Assembly: GCF_000319305.2 (NCBI RefSeq)
Contig: NZ_AMWJ02000002.1
Location: 1,302,001 to 1,366,000, forward strand
DNA: 64,000 nt
Direction: 5' to 3'
Origin: Pseudomonas bharatica CSV86
Lineage (GTDB): Bacteria > Pseudomonadota > Gammaproteobacteria > Pseudomonadales > Pseudomonadaceae
Both the position numbers and the translations under genes were made by a program. Shown here in pieces: positions 17,523-26,929 of the stretch. The notes beneath the pieces are model-generated. The model saw nothing but the letters and a program-made list of their open reading frames with translations. It had not been told where the DNA came from and made no database searches. How positions within the stretch are numbered: the stretch's first letter is position 1; the number at the start of each line of letters is the position of its first letter.

Positions 17523-18482
17523 GTGACCGAACCCGCCCATCAGCGCCCCGCGCCGCATGCGACTGCCCGCGACCAGGCCATGGACCAGGCCCTGGACTGG
17601 CTGATCCGCCTGCAATGCCCGAGCGATGACGACACCCGCGCCTTCGAAGCCTGGCTGCAAGCCAGCCCGGACAACGCCCAGGCCTATGTCGATGCCGAAG
17701 CGCTGTGGAACGGCGGTGCCGTGCGCCAGGCGGCCGGCGAGCTGCAGCGAAAACGCAAGGCCTCGCCCCTGGCACGCCTGCGCCCGCACTGGAAGCCGCT
17801 CTCCGTTGCAGCGGTACTGCTGGTGGGCGTTCTGACCGCCGGGAATCTGCCCGTGCGCCTGCAAGCCGATCACCTGACCGTGGTCGGCGAGCGCCAGCGG
17901 GTCGAACTGAACGACGGCTCAAGGGTACTGCTCAACACCGATTCGGCCTTTTCCAGCGCTGTCGATGCGCGCCAGCGGGTCGCCCGGCTGTACCAGGGCG
18001 AGGCCTATTTCGAAATCCCCGGCGGGCTTGACCAGCCCTTCGAACTGCAAGCCGGGCCGCTGCGCGCCAGGGTGCGCGACAGCGATTTCGCGGTGCGCTA
18101 CCTCGATGGCGAAGCGCTGGTGCGGGTACAGCGCGGCGATATCGATGTGCTCGCCAGCCAGGACCAGCGCATCCGCCTTAGCAGCGGTGAGAGTGTCCGC
18201 GTCGGCCCCGATGGCTTCGGCGAACGGCAGCGCGCCGACCTGCAGAAGGACCTGGCCTGGGTCCAGGGTCGGCTGATCTTCGAAAACTGCCCGTTCAGCG
18301 AGGTGCTGGCCGAGCTGCGCCGCTACTACCCCGGCTGGATCATCAATACCAACCACAGGCTGGAGCAGGTCGCGGTGACCGGCAACTACCGCCTCGACCA
18401 GCCGCTGGAAGCCGTGCGTGCCCTGGCCCACATCACCTCGGCGCAGGTGCGGGAATTGCCAGCCGTGGTGATCATCAACTGA
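17523..18482 (+). CDS. FecR-family anti-sigma factor / signal transducer
   Basis: Inner-membrane protein that holds the ECF factor inactive and relays the receptor's signal. The 319 residues start at a GTG with AAGGA upstream. The cytoplasmic domain (about 1-85) carries ALDWLIRLQCPSDDDTRAFE and AYVDAEALWNGG, typical of FecR regulators. One membrane helix follows (91-109), then a periplasmic FecR domain (LNDGSRVLLNTDSAF, YQGEAYFEI) and a C-terminal STN-like segment that contacts the receptor. It is 78 bases after the sigma gene. Confidence 0.9.
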   Translation: MTEPAHQRPAPHATARDQAMDQALDWLIRLQCPSDDDTRAFEAWLQASPDNAQAYVDAEALWNGGAVRQAAGELQRKRKASPLARLRPHWKPLSVAAVLLVGVLTAGNLPVRLQADHLTVVGERQRVELNDGSRVLLNTDSAFSSAVDARQRVARLYQGEAYFEIPGGLDQPFELQAGPLRARVRDSDFAVRYLDGEALVRVQRGDIDVLASQDQRIRLSSGESVRVGPDGFGERQRADLQKDLAWVQGRLIFENCPFSEVLAELRRYYPGWIINTNHRLEQVAVTGNYRLDQPLEAVRALAHITSAQVRELPAVVIIN

Positions 18483-18599
18483 GTCGAAAGTTTTTTTACG
18501 CGATCCCCTGAGGTCGTACGTCTCGTTATAGCCAATGCAACTGATTCTTGTTTGAACCAGTAGCCACCTATAACGACGCGCGACAGGGAGCGCCTTTCG

Positions 18600-21182
18600 A
18601 TGCCCACCGGATCCACCCACCGAATCCCCAGCCACGCCCGCAAGCCGGGCCTGCCACGTTGCACGCTCTCCCTGCTGACCCTGGCCATGCTCGCCAGCAG
18701 CGCCGCCAGCCTGCCGGCGCTGGCCGCCGAGCCGGCGCAGGTGCCTGCCCAGCGCATGGGTGACTACCGCTTCAACATCGCCCAGCAACCGTTGGTGTCA
18801 GCGTTGAACGCCTTCAGTTCGGTGACCGGCTGGCAGGTCGGCTTGTCCGCCGAACTGGGACAGAATGTGGTATCGGCGGGCGTGCGCGGTTCGCTGCCGC
18901 CGGAGCAGGCCCTGCAACGGCTGCTGCTGGGTACCGGCCTGACCTACCGCAAGCTGGGCAGCAACAACGTCGCCATCGAGCGCAGCCAGTCCCAGGCCAT
19001 CGCCCTGCAACAGGTGACCATCAGCGCCACCCGCAATGCCCAGGACGTCAGCCAGGTGCCGAGCACCGTCAGCGTGCAGACCCGCAAACAACTGGACCGC
19101 AACAACGTCAACGACATCAAGCAACTGGTGCGCTACGAACCGGGTGTCTCGGTCAGCGGCACCGGCCAGCGCAGCGGCCTGAACGGCTACAACATCCGCG
19201 GCATCGACGGCGAGCGGGTACTGACCCAGATCGACGGCGTGGCGATCCCCGACAGCTACTTCTTCGGCCCCTACGCCCAGACCCAGCGCAACTACGTCGA
19301 TCCGGAGATCGTCAAGCGCGTGGAAATCCTCCGCGGCCCGGCCTCGGTGCTGTACGGCAGCAACGCCATCGGCGGCGCGGTGAGCTACTTCACCCTCGAT
19401 CCGGACGACATCATCAAGCCGGGCCAGGACGTCGGCGCGCGCCTGAAGGCCGGCTATAGCTCGGCCGACAACAGCTGGCTGAAATCCGCCACCGTCGCCG
19501 GCCGCGAAGGCGAGTTCGACGGCTTGCTGCACCTCAGCCGGCGTGACGGTCGCGAGACCGAATCCTACGGCGAGCACGGCGGTACCGGCCTGAGCCGCAC
19601 GGAGGCCAACCCGGAAGACGTACAGACCACCAACGTGCTGGCCAAGCTGGGCTGGAACTACGCCGACGACGGGCGTATCGCCCTGACCTACGAGCACTAC
19701 AAGGACGACCGCGACCTCGACCAGAAAAGCGCGGTCGGCGGCCCCTTCACGCCGAACCCGCTGAACTTCTACCAGGACCGCACCGGCAGCGACGTGGTCA
19801 CCCGCGAGCGCTTCGGCATCGCCCATGACTTCGCCGTCGACAGCCTGCTGGCCGACAACCTGAAGTGGAGCCTGAACTACCAGATCGGCAAGACCGACCA
19901 GCGCACCGCGGAAATCTACCGGCCGATGGTCTACACCCTCTACCGCGACCGCAAGACCACCTACAAGGACCGTCAGTGGATCCTCGATGCCCAGGCCGAT
20001 AAGGCTTTCGCTATCGGCGACACCGAGCACCTGCTGACCTACGGCGCGACCTTCAAGCAGAACAAGGTCACCGGCTCACGCAGCGGCACCGCCACCTGCC
20101 TGACCACCGGCTTCGGCTGTGTCACCGGGCGGCCGCTGGCGTCCAGCGCACTGGTTGAAGTCAGCGACTTCCCCGATCCGACTGTCAATACCTACAGCCT
20201 CTTCGCCCAGGATGAAATCCGCTGGAACCAGTGGACCTTCCTGCCGGGCCTGCGCTACGACCAGACGCGCATGAAGCCACACGTCACCGACGAGTTCCTG
20301 CGCGGCATCAGCTCGAACAACGAACCGGTCAACACCGAGGACAAGAAGTGGCACCGCGTCTCGCCCAAGTTCGGCGTGACCTATGCCTTCAACGACAACT
20401 ACACCTGGTACGGACAATACGCCGAAGGTTTCCGCACCCCGACCGCCAAGGCCATGTACGGCCGCTTCGAGAACCCGGGCCTGGGCTACAGCGTGCAGGG
20501 CAACCCGAACCTGGAACCGGAGAAGAGCAAAAGCTACGAAACCGGTCTGCGCGGCAACTTCGAGGCCGGCAATTTCGATGTGGCGGTGTTCTATAACAAG
20601 TACCGCGACTTCATCAACGAAGACGCCGTGCAGGGTTCCAACGTCGGCCAGAGCTTCGAGGCCAACAACATCAAGCACGCCACCATCAAGGGCGCCGAAT
20701 TCAAGGGCCGCCTGAACCTGGATGCCTTCGGCGCGCCGAACGGCCTCTACACCCAGGGCTCGCTGGCCTATGCCTGGGGCAAGAACGAAGACACCGGCAA
20801 GCCGATCAACAGCGTCAACCCGCTGACTGCGGTGATGGGCCTTGGATACGAGCAGGAGCAGTACGGTGGATTGCTCAGCTTGACCCTGGTCAAGCGCAAG
20901 AACCGCGTCGACGACACCAGCTTCTACGCCCCGGACGGCACCAGCAAGCAGTTCCGCACTCCGGGTTACGGCGTGCTGGACCTGAGCGGGTTCTACAAGG
21001 TGAGCGACGACGTGACGGTCAATGCCGGCCTGTACAACCTGACCGACAAGAAGTACTGGCAGTGGGATGACGTGCGCGGCTATGACGGGATCGGCGAAGC
21101 CGCTGCGACCGCCCCGGCCAACCTGGATCGCCTGACCATGCCGGGGCGCAACTTCTCGGTGAATGTGGTCTGGGATATCTGA
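18600..21182 (+). CDS. TonB-dependent heme/hemoprotein receptor with signalling domain
   Basis: Outer-membrane receptor of the TonB-dependent hemoglobin/heme family, 860 residues. It has a signal peptide (about 1-43, ending LPALAAEP), an N-terminal STN signalling domain (YRFNIAQQPLVSALNAFSSV to about residue 115), a plug (QQVTISATRNAQDVSQVPST, then RVEILRGPASVLYGSNAIGG) and a 22-strand barrel. YAEGFRTPTAKAMYGRFENP resembles the FRAP/NPNL region of heme receptors. The STN domain together with the adjacent sigma and FecR genes indicates cell-surface signalling. HxuA and HasR are the nearest named types; no hemophore gene (hasA) is adjacent, which favours the Hxu type. Substrate is inferred. Confidence 0.88.
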   Translation: MPTGSTHRIPSHARKPGLPRCTLSLLTLAMLASSAASLPALAAEPAQVPAQRMGDYRFNIAQQPLVSALNAFSSVTGWQVGLSAELGQNVVSAGVRGSLPPEQALQRLLLGTGLTYRKLGSNNVAIERSQSQAIALQQVTISATRNAQDVSQVPSTVSVQTRKQLDRNNVNDIKQLVRYEPGVSVSGTGQRSGLNGYNIRGIDGERVLTQIDGVAIPDSYFFGPYAQTQRNYVDPEIVKRVEILRGPASVLYGSNAIGGAVSYFTLDPDDIIKPGQDVGARLKAGYSSADNSWLKSATVAGREGEFDGLLHLSRRDGRETESYGEHGGTGLSRTEANPEDVQTTNVLAKLGWNYADDGRIALTYEHYKDDRDLDQKSAVGGPFTPNPLNFYQDRTGSDVVTRERFGIAHDFAVDSLLADNLKWSLNYQIGKTDQRTAEIYRPMVYTLYRDRKTTYKDRQWILDAQADKAFAIGDTEHLLTYGATFKQNKVTGSRSGTATCLTTGFGCVTGRPLASSALVEVSDFPDPTVNTYSLFAQDEIRWNQWTFLPGLRYDQTRMKPHVTDEFLRGISSNNEPVNTEDKKWHRVSPKFGVTYAFNDNYTWYGQYAEGFRTPTAKAMYGRFENPGLGYSVQGNPNLEPEKSKSYETGLRGNFEAGNFDVAVFYNKYRDFINEDAVQGSNVGQSFEANNIKHATIKGAEFKGRLNLDAFGAPNGLYTQGSLAYAWGKNEDTGKPINSVNPLTAVMGLGYEQEQYGGLLSLTLVKRKNRVDDTSFYAPDGTSKQFRTPGYGVLDLSGFYKVSDDVTVNAGLYNLTDKKYWQWDDVRGYDGIGEAAATAPANLDRLTMPGRNFSVNVVWDI

Positions 21183-21209
21183 TCACGATCTGAAGGCCCA
21201 TCTACATCC

Positions 21210-21286
21210 CCTGTGGGAGCTGGCTTGCCAGCGATTGCGGTAGTGAGTTCACCATCGCTATCGCTGGCAAGCCAGCTCCCACAGGG
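21210..21286. repeat. REP doublet between receptor gene and arcD-like gene
   Basis: Two REP units in outward orientation (CTGTGGGAGC at the left edge and GCTCCCACAG at the right edge) in the 106-bp space between two convergent genes. Confidence 0.9.
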
Positions 21287-21288
21287 AT

Positions 21289-22716
21289 CTACAGGGTCAG
21301 GACGCCAGTGTAGAGACTGAAGGCCGCCAGGCCGGCACCCGCCACCACCGCCGCAAAAATCAGCTTCTCCCAGCCGGTAAACAACGGTTTCCCCTGCTCA
21401 CGCTTTGCCCTTGCGAACAGGATCACCCCCGGCGCATAGAGCAGCGCCGAGAGCAGCAGGTATTTCAACCCGCCCGCGTACAACAACCACACCGCATACA
21501 GCAACGCCACCAGCCCGACGCACAGGTCCTTGCGCCGCGTTCCTGCAAAGCCTTCATAGGTCTCCCCGCGCAACGCCAGCAGCACCGCATAGGCCGCCGA
21601 CCACAGGTAGGGCACCAGGATCATCGACGACGCCAGGTAGATCAGGCTGGTGTAGGTCCCCGCCGAGACCAGCGTGATCAGCAGGAAAACCTGGATCATG
21701 CTGTTGGTCAGCCACAGCGCGTTGGACGGCACATGGTTGGCATTTTCGAACGCAAGAAACCGCGGCATGGTCTTGTCCCGCGCCGTGGCATAGAGAATCT
21801 CGGCGCAGAGCAAGGCCCAGGAGAGCAAGGCGCCGAGCAGCGAAACCGCCAGCCCGATGCTGATCAGCAAGGCGCCCCAGGGCCCGACGATGTGCTCCAG
21901 AACCGACGCCAGCGACGGATTGTGCAGCGCCGCCAGTTCCGGCTGGGTCATCACCCCCAGCGACAGCACGTTGACCAGCACCAGCAGGGCCAGCACACCG
22001 AGAAAACCGATCACCGTGGCCTTGCCGACATCCGAGCGCTTTTGCGCCCGCCCGGAATAGATGCTTGCCCCTTCGATACCGATGAACACGAACACTGTCA
22101 CCAGCATCATGTTGCGCACCTGGTCGAGCACGTTGCCAAAACTCGGGTTGGCCAGGCCCCAGATATCCCGGGTGAAGATGTCCATGCGAAACGCCGCCGC
22201 GGCAATCACGATGAACAGGATCAGCGGCACCACCTTGGCCACCGTGGTGATCTGGTTGATGAACGCGGCCTCCTTGATCCCGCGCAGCACCAGGAAATGC
22301 ACCGCCCACAGCAGCAGCGAGGCACAGCCGATGGCCAACGGCGTGTTGCCTTCGCCGAACGCCGGGAAGTACAGGCCCAGGGTACTGAACAACAGGACGA
22401 AGTAACCGACATTACCCAGCCAGGCGCTGATCCAGTAGCCCCAGGCGGAGGAAAAGCCCATGTACTCGCCGAAGCCGGCCTTGGCGTAGGCATAGACCCC
22501 GGAATCCAGCTGTGGCTTGCGATTGGCCAGGCTCTGGAAAACGAAGGCCAGGGCCAGCATGCCGATCGCAGTGATACCCCAACCAATCAGTACTGCACCT
22601 ACGTCGGCACGGGCAGCCATGTTCTGCGGCAGGGAAAAGATGCCACCGCCGATCATCGAACCCACCACCAACGCGATCAACGCTCCAAGGCGCAGTTTCT
22701 GGCCAGGCTCGGACAT
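21289..22716 (-). CDS. Arginine/ornithine antiporter paralogue (ArcD-type)
   Basis: An APC-superfamily antiporter of 475 residues with about 12 membrane helices, the same length as and very similar to the product of the facing gene at 23131. The N-terminus LRLGALIALVVGSMIGGGIF is the APC signature; FIGIEGASIYSGRAQKRSDVGKATVIGF is shared almost exactly between the two copies. It exchanges arginine for ornithine or a related pair by family. It stands alone on the minus strand, away from arcABC, so it may have another expression pattern or substrate. Which copy is ancestral cannot be judged here. Confidence 0.85.
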   Translation of the reverse strand: MSEPGQKLRLGALIALVVGSMIGGGIFSLPQNMAARADVGAVLIGWGITAIGMLALAFVFQSLANRKPQLDSGVYAYAKAGFGEYMGFSSAWGYWISAWLGNVGYFVLLFSTLGLYFPAFGEGNTPLAIGCASLLLWAVHFLVLRGIKEAAFINQITTVAKVVPLILFIVIAAAAFRMDIFTRDIWGLANPSFGNVLDQVRNMMLVTVFVFIGIEGASIYSGRAQKRSDVGKATVIGFLGVLALLVLVNVLSLGVMTQPELAALHNPSLASVLEHIVGPWGALLISIGLAVSLLGALLSWALLCAEILYATARDKTMPRFLAFENANHVPSNALWLTNSMIQVFLLITLVSAGTYTSLIYLASSMILVPYLWSAAYAVLLALRGETYEGFAGTRRKDLCVGLVALLYAVWLLYAGGLKYLLLSALLYAPGVILFARAKREQGKPLFTGWEKLIFAAVVAGAGLAAFSLYTGVLTL

Positions 22717-23130
22717 GAAATTCCCCTTTTTATTCCCTGTTTTTCAGTCAATGAACCTGATCATCATCTTGTAAAAATCGCAGGTTATAAGCCTTTATAT
22801 TTAATAACAAAGGACTCTAATAACGACACGCTTCGGTCAGAGTTTTGTGCACTAATTCCGCTTCGACAAGTCTAACCGCCTTTTTTTCGTGAAAAATTTG
22901 CGAAAGCCGGGAAACGGACTAGCTTCAAAGTTCTCAGGCACTTTCGAGAACCCACCCCTTCTCTGAAAGCGCCGTATCACAAGGCCTGCGCAGCAAACTG
23001 CTGATCTTTCGAAGGCTCTTCCAGTCATTTGTCAACAATGGAATGTCGCAATGAACTGACCTGTATCAGCTTCCTGTAATTCCATCCGCATTACCTTGAA
23101 AGTCTCTCTTTTCTGAAATGGAGCTCAAGC
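22717..23130. other. Intergenic control region between the two arcD-type genes
   Basis: The 414-bp region separates two divergent antiporter genes. The left third is AT-rich (TATATTTAATAACAAAGG near 22796) and should hold the promoter of the minus-strand copy. An ANR-like half-symmetric site is at 23056-23069 on the arcDABC side. I see no coding sequence and no ANR-like site close to the minus-strand gene. Confidence 0.6.
23056..23069. promoter_or_regulatory. Putative ANR (FNR-type) box upstream of arcD
   Basis: CTGAC-CTGT-ATCAG resembles the ANR consensus TTGAT-N4-ATCAA and is itself nearly palindromic. Its centre is at 23062.5, 68 bases before the arcD start, leaving room for a class II promoter with start near 23104. 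arcDABC is anaerobically induced by ANR in P. aeruginosa; use of this site is inferred. Confidence 0.55.
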
Positions 23131-24558
23131 ATGTCAGAGGCTTCCGGAAAACTTCGACTCGGTGCGCTGGTCGCACTTGTGGTGGGTTCGATGATTGGTG
23201 GCGGGATCTTTTCCCTGCCGCAAAACATGGCGGCCAGCGCCGATGTCGGCGCGGTACTGATCGGCTGGGCGATCACCGCCGTCGGCATGCTCACCCTGGC
23301 CTTCGTCTTCCAGACCCTGGCCAACCGCAAACCCGATCTGGATGGCGGGGTGTATGCCTACGCCAAGGCCGGTTTCGGCGATTACATGGGCTTCTCCTCG
23401 GCCTGGGGCTACTGGATCAGTGCCTGGCTGGGCAACGTCGGCTACTTCGTCCTGCTGTTCAGCACCCTCGGCTATTTCTTCCCGATCTTCGGCGAGGGCA
23501 ACACCCCGGCGGCGGTCATCGGCGCTTCGGTGCTGCTGTGGGCCGTGCACTTCCTGGTGCTGCGCGGGATCAAGGAAGCGGCCTTCATCAACTTGGTTAC
23601 CACCGTGGCCAAGGTGGTGCCGCTGGCCCTGTTCGTGCTGATCGCGCTGTTCGCCTTCAAGCTGGATATCTTCACCGCCGACATCTGGGGAACCATGAAC
23701 CCGGACCTGGGCAGCGTGATGAACCAGGTGCGCAACATGATGCTGGTCACCGTCTGGGTGTTCATCGGCATCGAGGGCGCGAGCATCTTCTCGGCCCGCG
23801 CGGAAAAACGCTCGGACGTGGGCAAGGCCACGGTCATCGGCTTCATCACCGTGCTGCTGTTCCTGGTCCTGGTCAACGTGCTGTCGCTGGGCATCATGAC
23901 CCAGCCTGAACTGGCCAAGCTGCAGAATCCGTCGATGGCGGCCGTGCTCGAGCACGTGGTCGGCCACTGGGGCGCGGTGCTGATCAGCGTCGGCCTGATC
24001 ATCTCGCTGCTGGGGGCCCTGCTGTCGTGGGTGCTGCTGTGCGCGGAGATCATGTTCGCCGCCGCCAAGGACCACACCATGCCGGAGTTCCTGCGCCGCG
24101 AGAACGCCAACCATGTGCCGGCCAATGCCCTGTGGCTGACCAACGCCATGGTGCAGATCTTCCTGATCATCACCCTGTTCTCGGCCAGTACCTACCTGTC
24201 GCTGATCTACCTCGCCACCTCGATGATCCTGGTGCCCTACCTGTGGTCGGCGGCCTACGCCGTGCTGCTTGCCTGGCGCAGCGAGACCTACGAGCAGGCC
24301 CTGGCCGAGCGCAAGAAGGACCTGATCATCGGCGGTATCGCCCTGCTCTATGCGATCTGGCTGCTGTACGCCGGCGGGGTCAAGTACCTGCTGCTCTCCG
24401 CCCTGCTCTATGCCCCTGGCGCGATCCTGTTCGCCAAGGCCAAGCGCGAGGTCGGCCAACCGGTTTTCACCCACGTGGAGAAGTTGATATTCGCCGCCGT
24501 GGTCGTTGGTGCCCTGGTGGCAGCCTACGGCCTGTATGACGGCTTCCTTACGCTGTAA
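23131..24558 (+). CDS. arcD: Arginine/ornithine antiporter
   Basis: Inner-membrane exchanger that imports arginine and exports ornithine, feeding the arginine deiminase pathway. 475 residues with about 12 helices and the APC signature at LRLGALVALVVGSMIGGGIF. It is the first gene of arcDABC, 33 bases before the arcA start, with an ANR-like box upstream. A second, closely similar gene faces away from it at 21289-22716. Confidence 0.95.
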   Translation: MSEASGKLRLGALVALVVGSMIGGGIFSLPQNMAASADVGAVLIGWAITAVGMLTLAFVFQTLANRKPDLDGGVYAYAKAGFGDYMGFSSAWGYWISAWLGNVGYFVLLFSTLGYFFPIFGEGNTPAAVIGASVLLWAVHFLVLRGIKEAAFINLVTTVAKVVPLALFVLIALFAFKLDIFTADIWGTMNPDLGSVMNQVRNMMLVTVWVFIGIEGASIFSARAEKRSDVGKATVIGFITVLLFLVLVNVLSLGIMTQPELAKLQNPSMAAVLEHVVGHWGAVLISVGLIISLLGALLSWVLLCAEIMFAAAKDHTMPEFLRRENANHVPANALWLTNAMVQIFLIITLFSASTYLSLIYLATSMILVPYLWSAAYAVLLAWRSETYEQALAERKKDLIIGGIALLYAIWLLYAGGVKYLLLSALLYAPGAILFAKAKREVGQPVFTHVEKLIFAAVVVGALVAAYGLYDGFLTL

Positions 24559-24591
24559 CCCCCGTATTTCACACCTTTGGAGGAAATGATC

Positions 24592-25848
24592 ATGTCCACG
24601 GATAAAGTCAAGTACGGTGTTCATTCCGAGGCAGGCAAACTGCGCAAAGTGATGGTGTGCTCCCCTGGCCTGGCGCACCAGCGCCTGACCCCGAGCAACT
24701 GCGACGAGCTGCTGTTCGATGACGTCATCTGGGTCAACCAGGCCAAGCGCGACCACTTCGACTTCGTCACCAAGATGCGCGAGCGTGGTGTCGAAGTCCT
24801 GGAAATGCATAACCTGCTGACCGAAACCATCCAGAATCCCGAAGCTCTGAAGTGGATCCTCGACCGCAAGATCACCCCCGACACCGTCGGCGTCGGCCTC
24901 ACCAACGAAGTGCGCAGCTGGCTCGAAGGCCTGGAGCCGCGCCGTCTGGCCGAGTTCCTGATCGGCGGCGTGGCCGGCGAGGACCTGCCGGACAGCGAAG
25001 GCGCCAGCGTGATCAAGATGTATCGCGACTACCTGGGCCACTCCAGCTTCCTGCTGCCACCCCTGCCGAACACCCAGTTCACCCGCGACACCACCTGCTG
25101 GATCTACGGCGGCGTGACCCTGAACCCGATGTACTGGCCGGCGCGACGCCAGGAAACCCTGCTGGCCAGCGCCATCTACAAATTCCACCCCGAGTTCACC
25201 AACGCCGACTTCGAAGTTTGGTACGGCGATCCGGACAAGGACCACGGCCAGGCCACACTTGAAGGCGGCGACGTCATGCCGATCGGCAAGGGCGTGGTGC
25301 TGATCGGCATGGGCGAGCGCTCCTCGCGCCAGGCCATCGGCCAACTGGCGCAATCGCTGTTCGCCAAGGGCGCTGTGGAAAAGGTGGTGGTCGCCGGCCT
25401 GCCGAAATCCCGCGCGGCGATGCACCTGGACACCGTGTTCAGCTTCTGCGACCGCGACCTGGTCACGGTCTTCCCGGAAGTGGTGAAGGAGATCGTGCCG
25501 TTCGTGATCCGTCCGGACAGCAGCAAGCCCTACGGCATGGACGTGCGCCGCGAGAACAAGTCGTTCCTCGACGTGGTTGCCGAGGCCCTCGGCCTCAAGG
25601 CCCTGCGCGTGGTGGAAACCGGCGGCAACAGCTTCGCCGCCGAACGCGAGCAATGGGATGACGGCAACAACGTGGTGGCCCTGGAACCCGGCGTGGTCAT
25701 CGGCTACGACCGCAACACCTACACCAACACCCTGCTGCGCAAGGCGGGCGTGGAGGTCATCACCATCAGCGCCGGCGAACTGGGCCGCGGACGTGGCGGC
25801 GGCCACTGCATGACCTGCCCGATCGTGCGCGACCCAATCGACTACTAA
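24592..25848 (+). CDS. arcA: Arginine deiminase
   Basis: Hydrolyses arginine to citrulline and ammonia, the first step of the ATP-yielding arginine deiminase pathway. The ATG at 24592 is chosen because GGAGG lies 8 bases before it; the protein is then 418 residues, as in P. aeruginosa. The catalytic cysteine is C406 in GGGHCMTCPIVRDP, and the other amidinotransferase-fold motifs FTRDTTCWI and ATLEGGDVM are present. A GC-rich hairpin in the 66-bp gap before arcB could influence the relative amounts of the two messages. Confidence 0.97.
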   Translation: MSTDKVKYGVHSEAGKLRKVMVCSPGLAHQRLTPSNCDELLFDDVIWVNQAKRDHFDFVTKMRERGVEVLEMHNLLTETIQNPEALKWILDRKITPDTVGVGLTNEVRSWLEGLEPRRLAEFLIGGVAGEDLPDSEGASVIKMYRDYLGHSSFLLPPLPNTQFTRDTTCWIYGGVTLNPMYWPARRQETLLASAIYKFHPEFTNADFEVWYGDPDKDHGQATLEGGDVMPIGKGVVLIGMGERSSRQAIGQLAQSLFAKGAVEKVVVAGLPKSRAAMHLDTVFSFCDRDLVTVFPEVVKEIVPFVIRPDSSKPYGMDVRRENKSFLDVVAEALGLKALRVVETGGNSFAAEREQWDDGNNVVALEPGVVIGYDRNTYTNTLLRKAGVEVITISAGELGRGRGGGHCMTCPIVRDPIDY

Positions 25849-25857
25849 CGCCCACTA

Positions 25858-25886
25858 CCCGGCCGCGCCCACCCGGCGAGGCCGGG
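25858..25886 (+). other. Intercistronic hairpin between arcA and arcB
   Basis: CCCGGCC (25858-25864) and GGCCGGG (25880-25886) form a perfect 7-bp GC stem with a 15-nt loop. There is no T run, so it looks like an RNA processing or stability element rather than a terminator. Confidence 0.55.
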
Positions 25887-25914
25887 CAGATCACCGAATC
25901 CAAGGAGTCCCGAA

Positions 25915-26925
25915 ATGGCGTTCAACATTCATAACCGCAACCTGCTCAGCCTCGAACATCACACCGAGCGCGAGCTGCGCTACCTGCTCGACCTGTCCCG
26001 CGACCTCAAGCGCGCCAAGTACACCGGCACCGAGCAGCAGCACCTCAAGGGCAACAACATCGCCCTGATCTTCGAAAAGACCTCGACCCGCACCCGCTGC
26101 GCCTTCGAGGTGGCGGCCTACGACCAGGGCGCCAACGTCACCTACATCGACCCGAACTCCTCGCAGATCGGCCACAAGGAGAGCATGAAGGACACCGCCC
26201 GGGTGCTCGGGCGCATGTACGACGCCATCGAGTACCGCGGCTTCAAGCAGGAAGTGGTGGAAGAACTGGCGAAGTTCGCCGGGGTGCCGGTGTTCAACGG
26301 CCTGACCGACGAATACCACCCGACCCAGATGATCGCCGACGTGCTGACCATGCGCGAGCACGCCGACAAGCCGCTGCACGAGATCAGCTACGCCTACCTG
26401 GGCGATGCGCGCAACAACATGGGCAACTCGCTGCTGCTGATCGGCGCCAAGCTCGGCATGGATGTGCGCATCGCCGCACCGAAGGCCCTGTGGCCGCATG
26501 ACGACCTGGTTGCGCGCTGCAAGAAATACGCGGAAGACAGCGGTGCGCGCATCACCCTTACCGAGGATCCGAAGGCTGCGGTCAAGGGCGTGGACTTCGT
26601 CCACACCGACGTCTGGGTGTCCATGGGCGAGCCGGTGGAAGCCTGGGGCGAACGTATCCAGCAACTGCTGCCCTACCAGGTCAACGCCGAGCTGCTGAAG
26701 GCTACCGGCAACCCGCGCACCAAGTTCATGCACTGCCTGCCGGCGTTCCACAACTCGGAAACCAAGGTCGGCAAGCAGATCGCCGAACAGTATCCGCACC
26801 TGGCCAATGGCATCGAGGTCACCGACGACGTCTTTGAATCGCCCGCGTGCATCGCCTTCGAGCAAGCGGAAAACCGCATGCACACGATCAAGGCGATCCT
26901 GGTTTCGACCTTGGCTGATCTGTAA
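25915..26925 (+). CDS. arcB: Ornithine carbamoyltransferase, catabolic
   Basis: Phosphorolyses citrulline to ornithine and carbamoyl phosphate in the arginine deiminase pathway. The 336 residues contain the carbamoyl-phosphate motif STRTR at 57-61 and the ornithine-binding HCLPAFH near 275. The length and the N-terminus MAFNIHNRNLLSLEHHT match the catabolic ArcB rather than the anabolic ArgF. It lies between arcA and arcC; a REP cluster separates it from arcC. Confidence 0.96.
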   Translation: MAFNIHNRNLLSLEHHTERELRYLLDLSRDLKRAKYTGTEQQHLKGNNIALIFEKTSTRTRCAFEVAAYDQGANVTYIDPNSSQIGHKESMKDTARVLGRMYDAIEYRGFKQEVVEELAKFAGVPVFNGLTDEYHPTQMIADVLTMREHADKPLHEISYAYLGDARNNMGNSLLLIGAKLGMDVRIAAPKALWPHDDLVARCKKYAEDSGARITLTEDPKAAVKGVDFVHTDVWVSMGEPVEAWGERIQQLLPYQVNAELLKATGNPRTKFMHCLPAFHNSETKVGKQIAEQYPHLANGIEVTDDVFESPACIAFEQAENRMHTIKAILVSTLADL

Positions 26926-26929
26926 CCCA

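Noticed and set aside
18483..18599. CGTCTCGTTAT at 18519 as the ECF-dependent promoter of the receptor
   Set aside because: It resembles some iron-starvation sigma -10 elements, but I could not find a convincing -35 partner at a proper distance.
16926..21182. Naming the heme module hasI-hasS-hasR
   Set aside because: No hemophore or ABC exporter gene is adjacent; Hxu-type is at least as likely, so no symbol was assigned.
22717..22900. An ANR box for the leftward arcD-type gene
   Set aside because: TGATCATCA near 22757 lacks the required spacing and symmetry.
23134..25806. An 890-codon open frame on the minus strand opposite arcD-arcA
   Set aside because: It is a mirror of GC-rich codon usage. 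The composition (His, Gln, Gly, Val repeats) is artificial, it crosses two real genes, and the plus-strand products are well-known enzymes.
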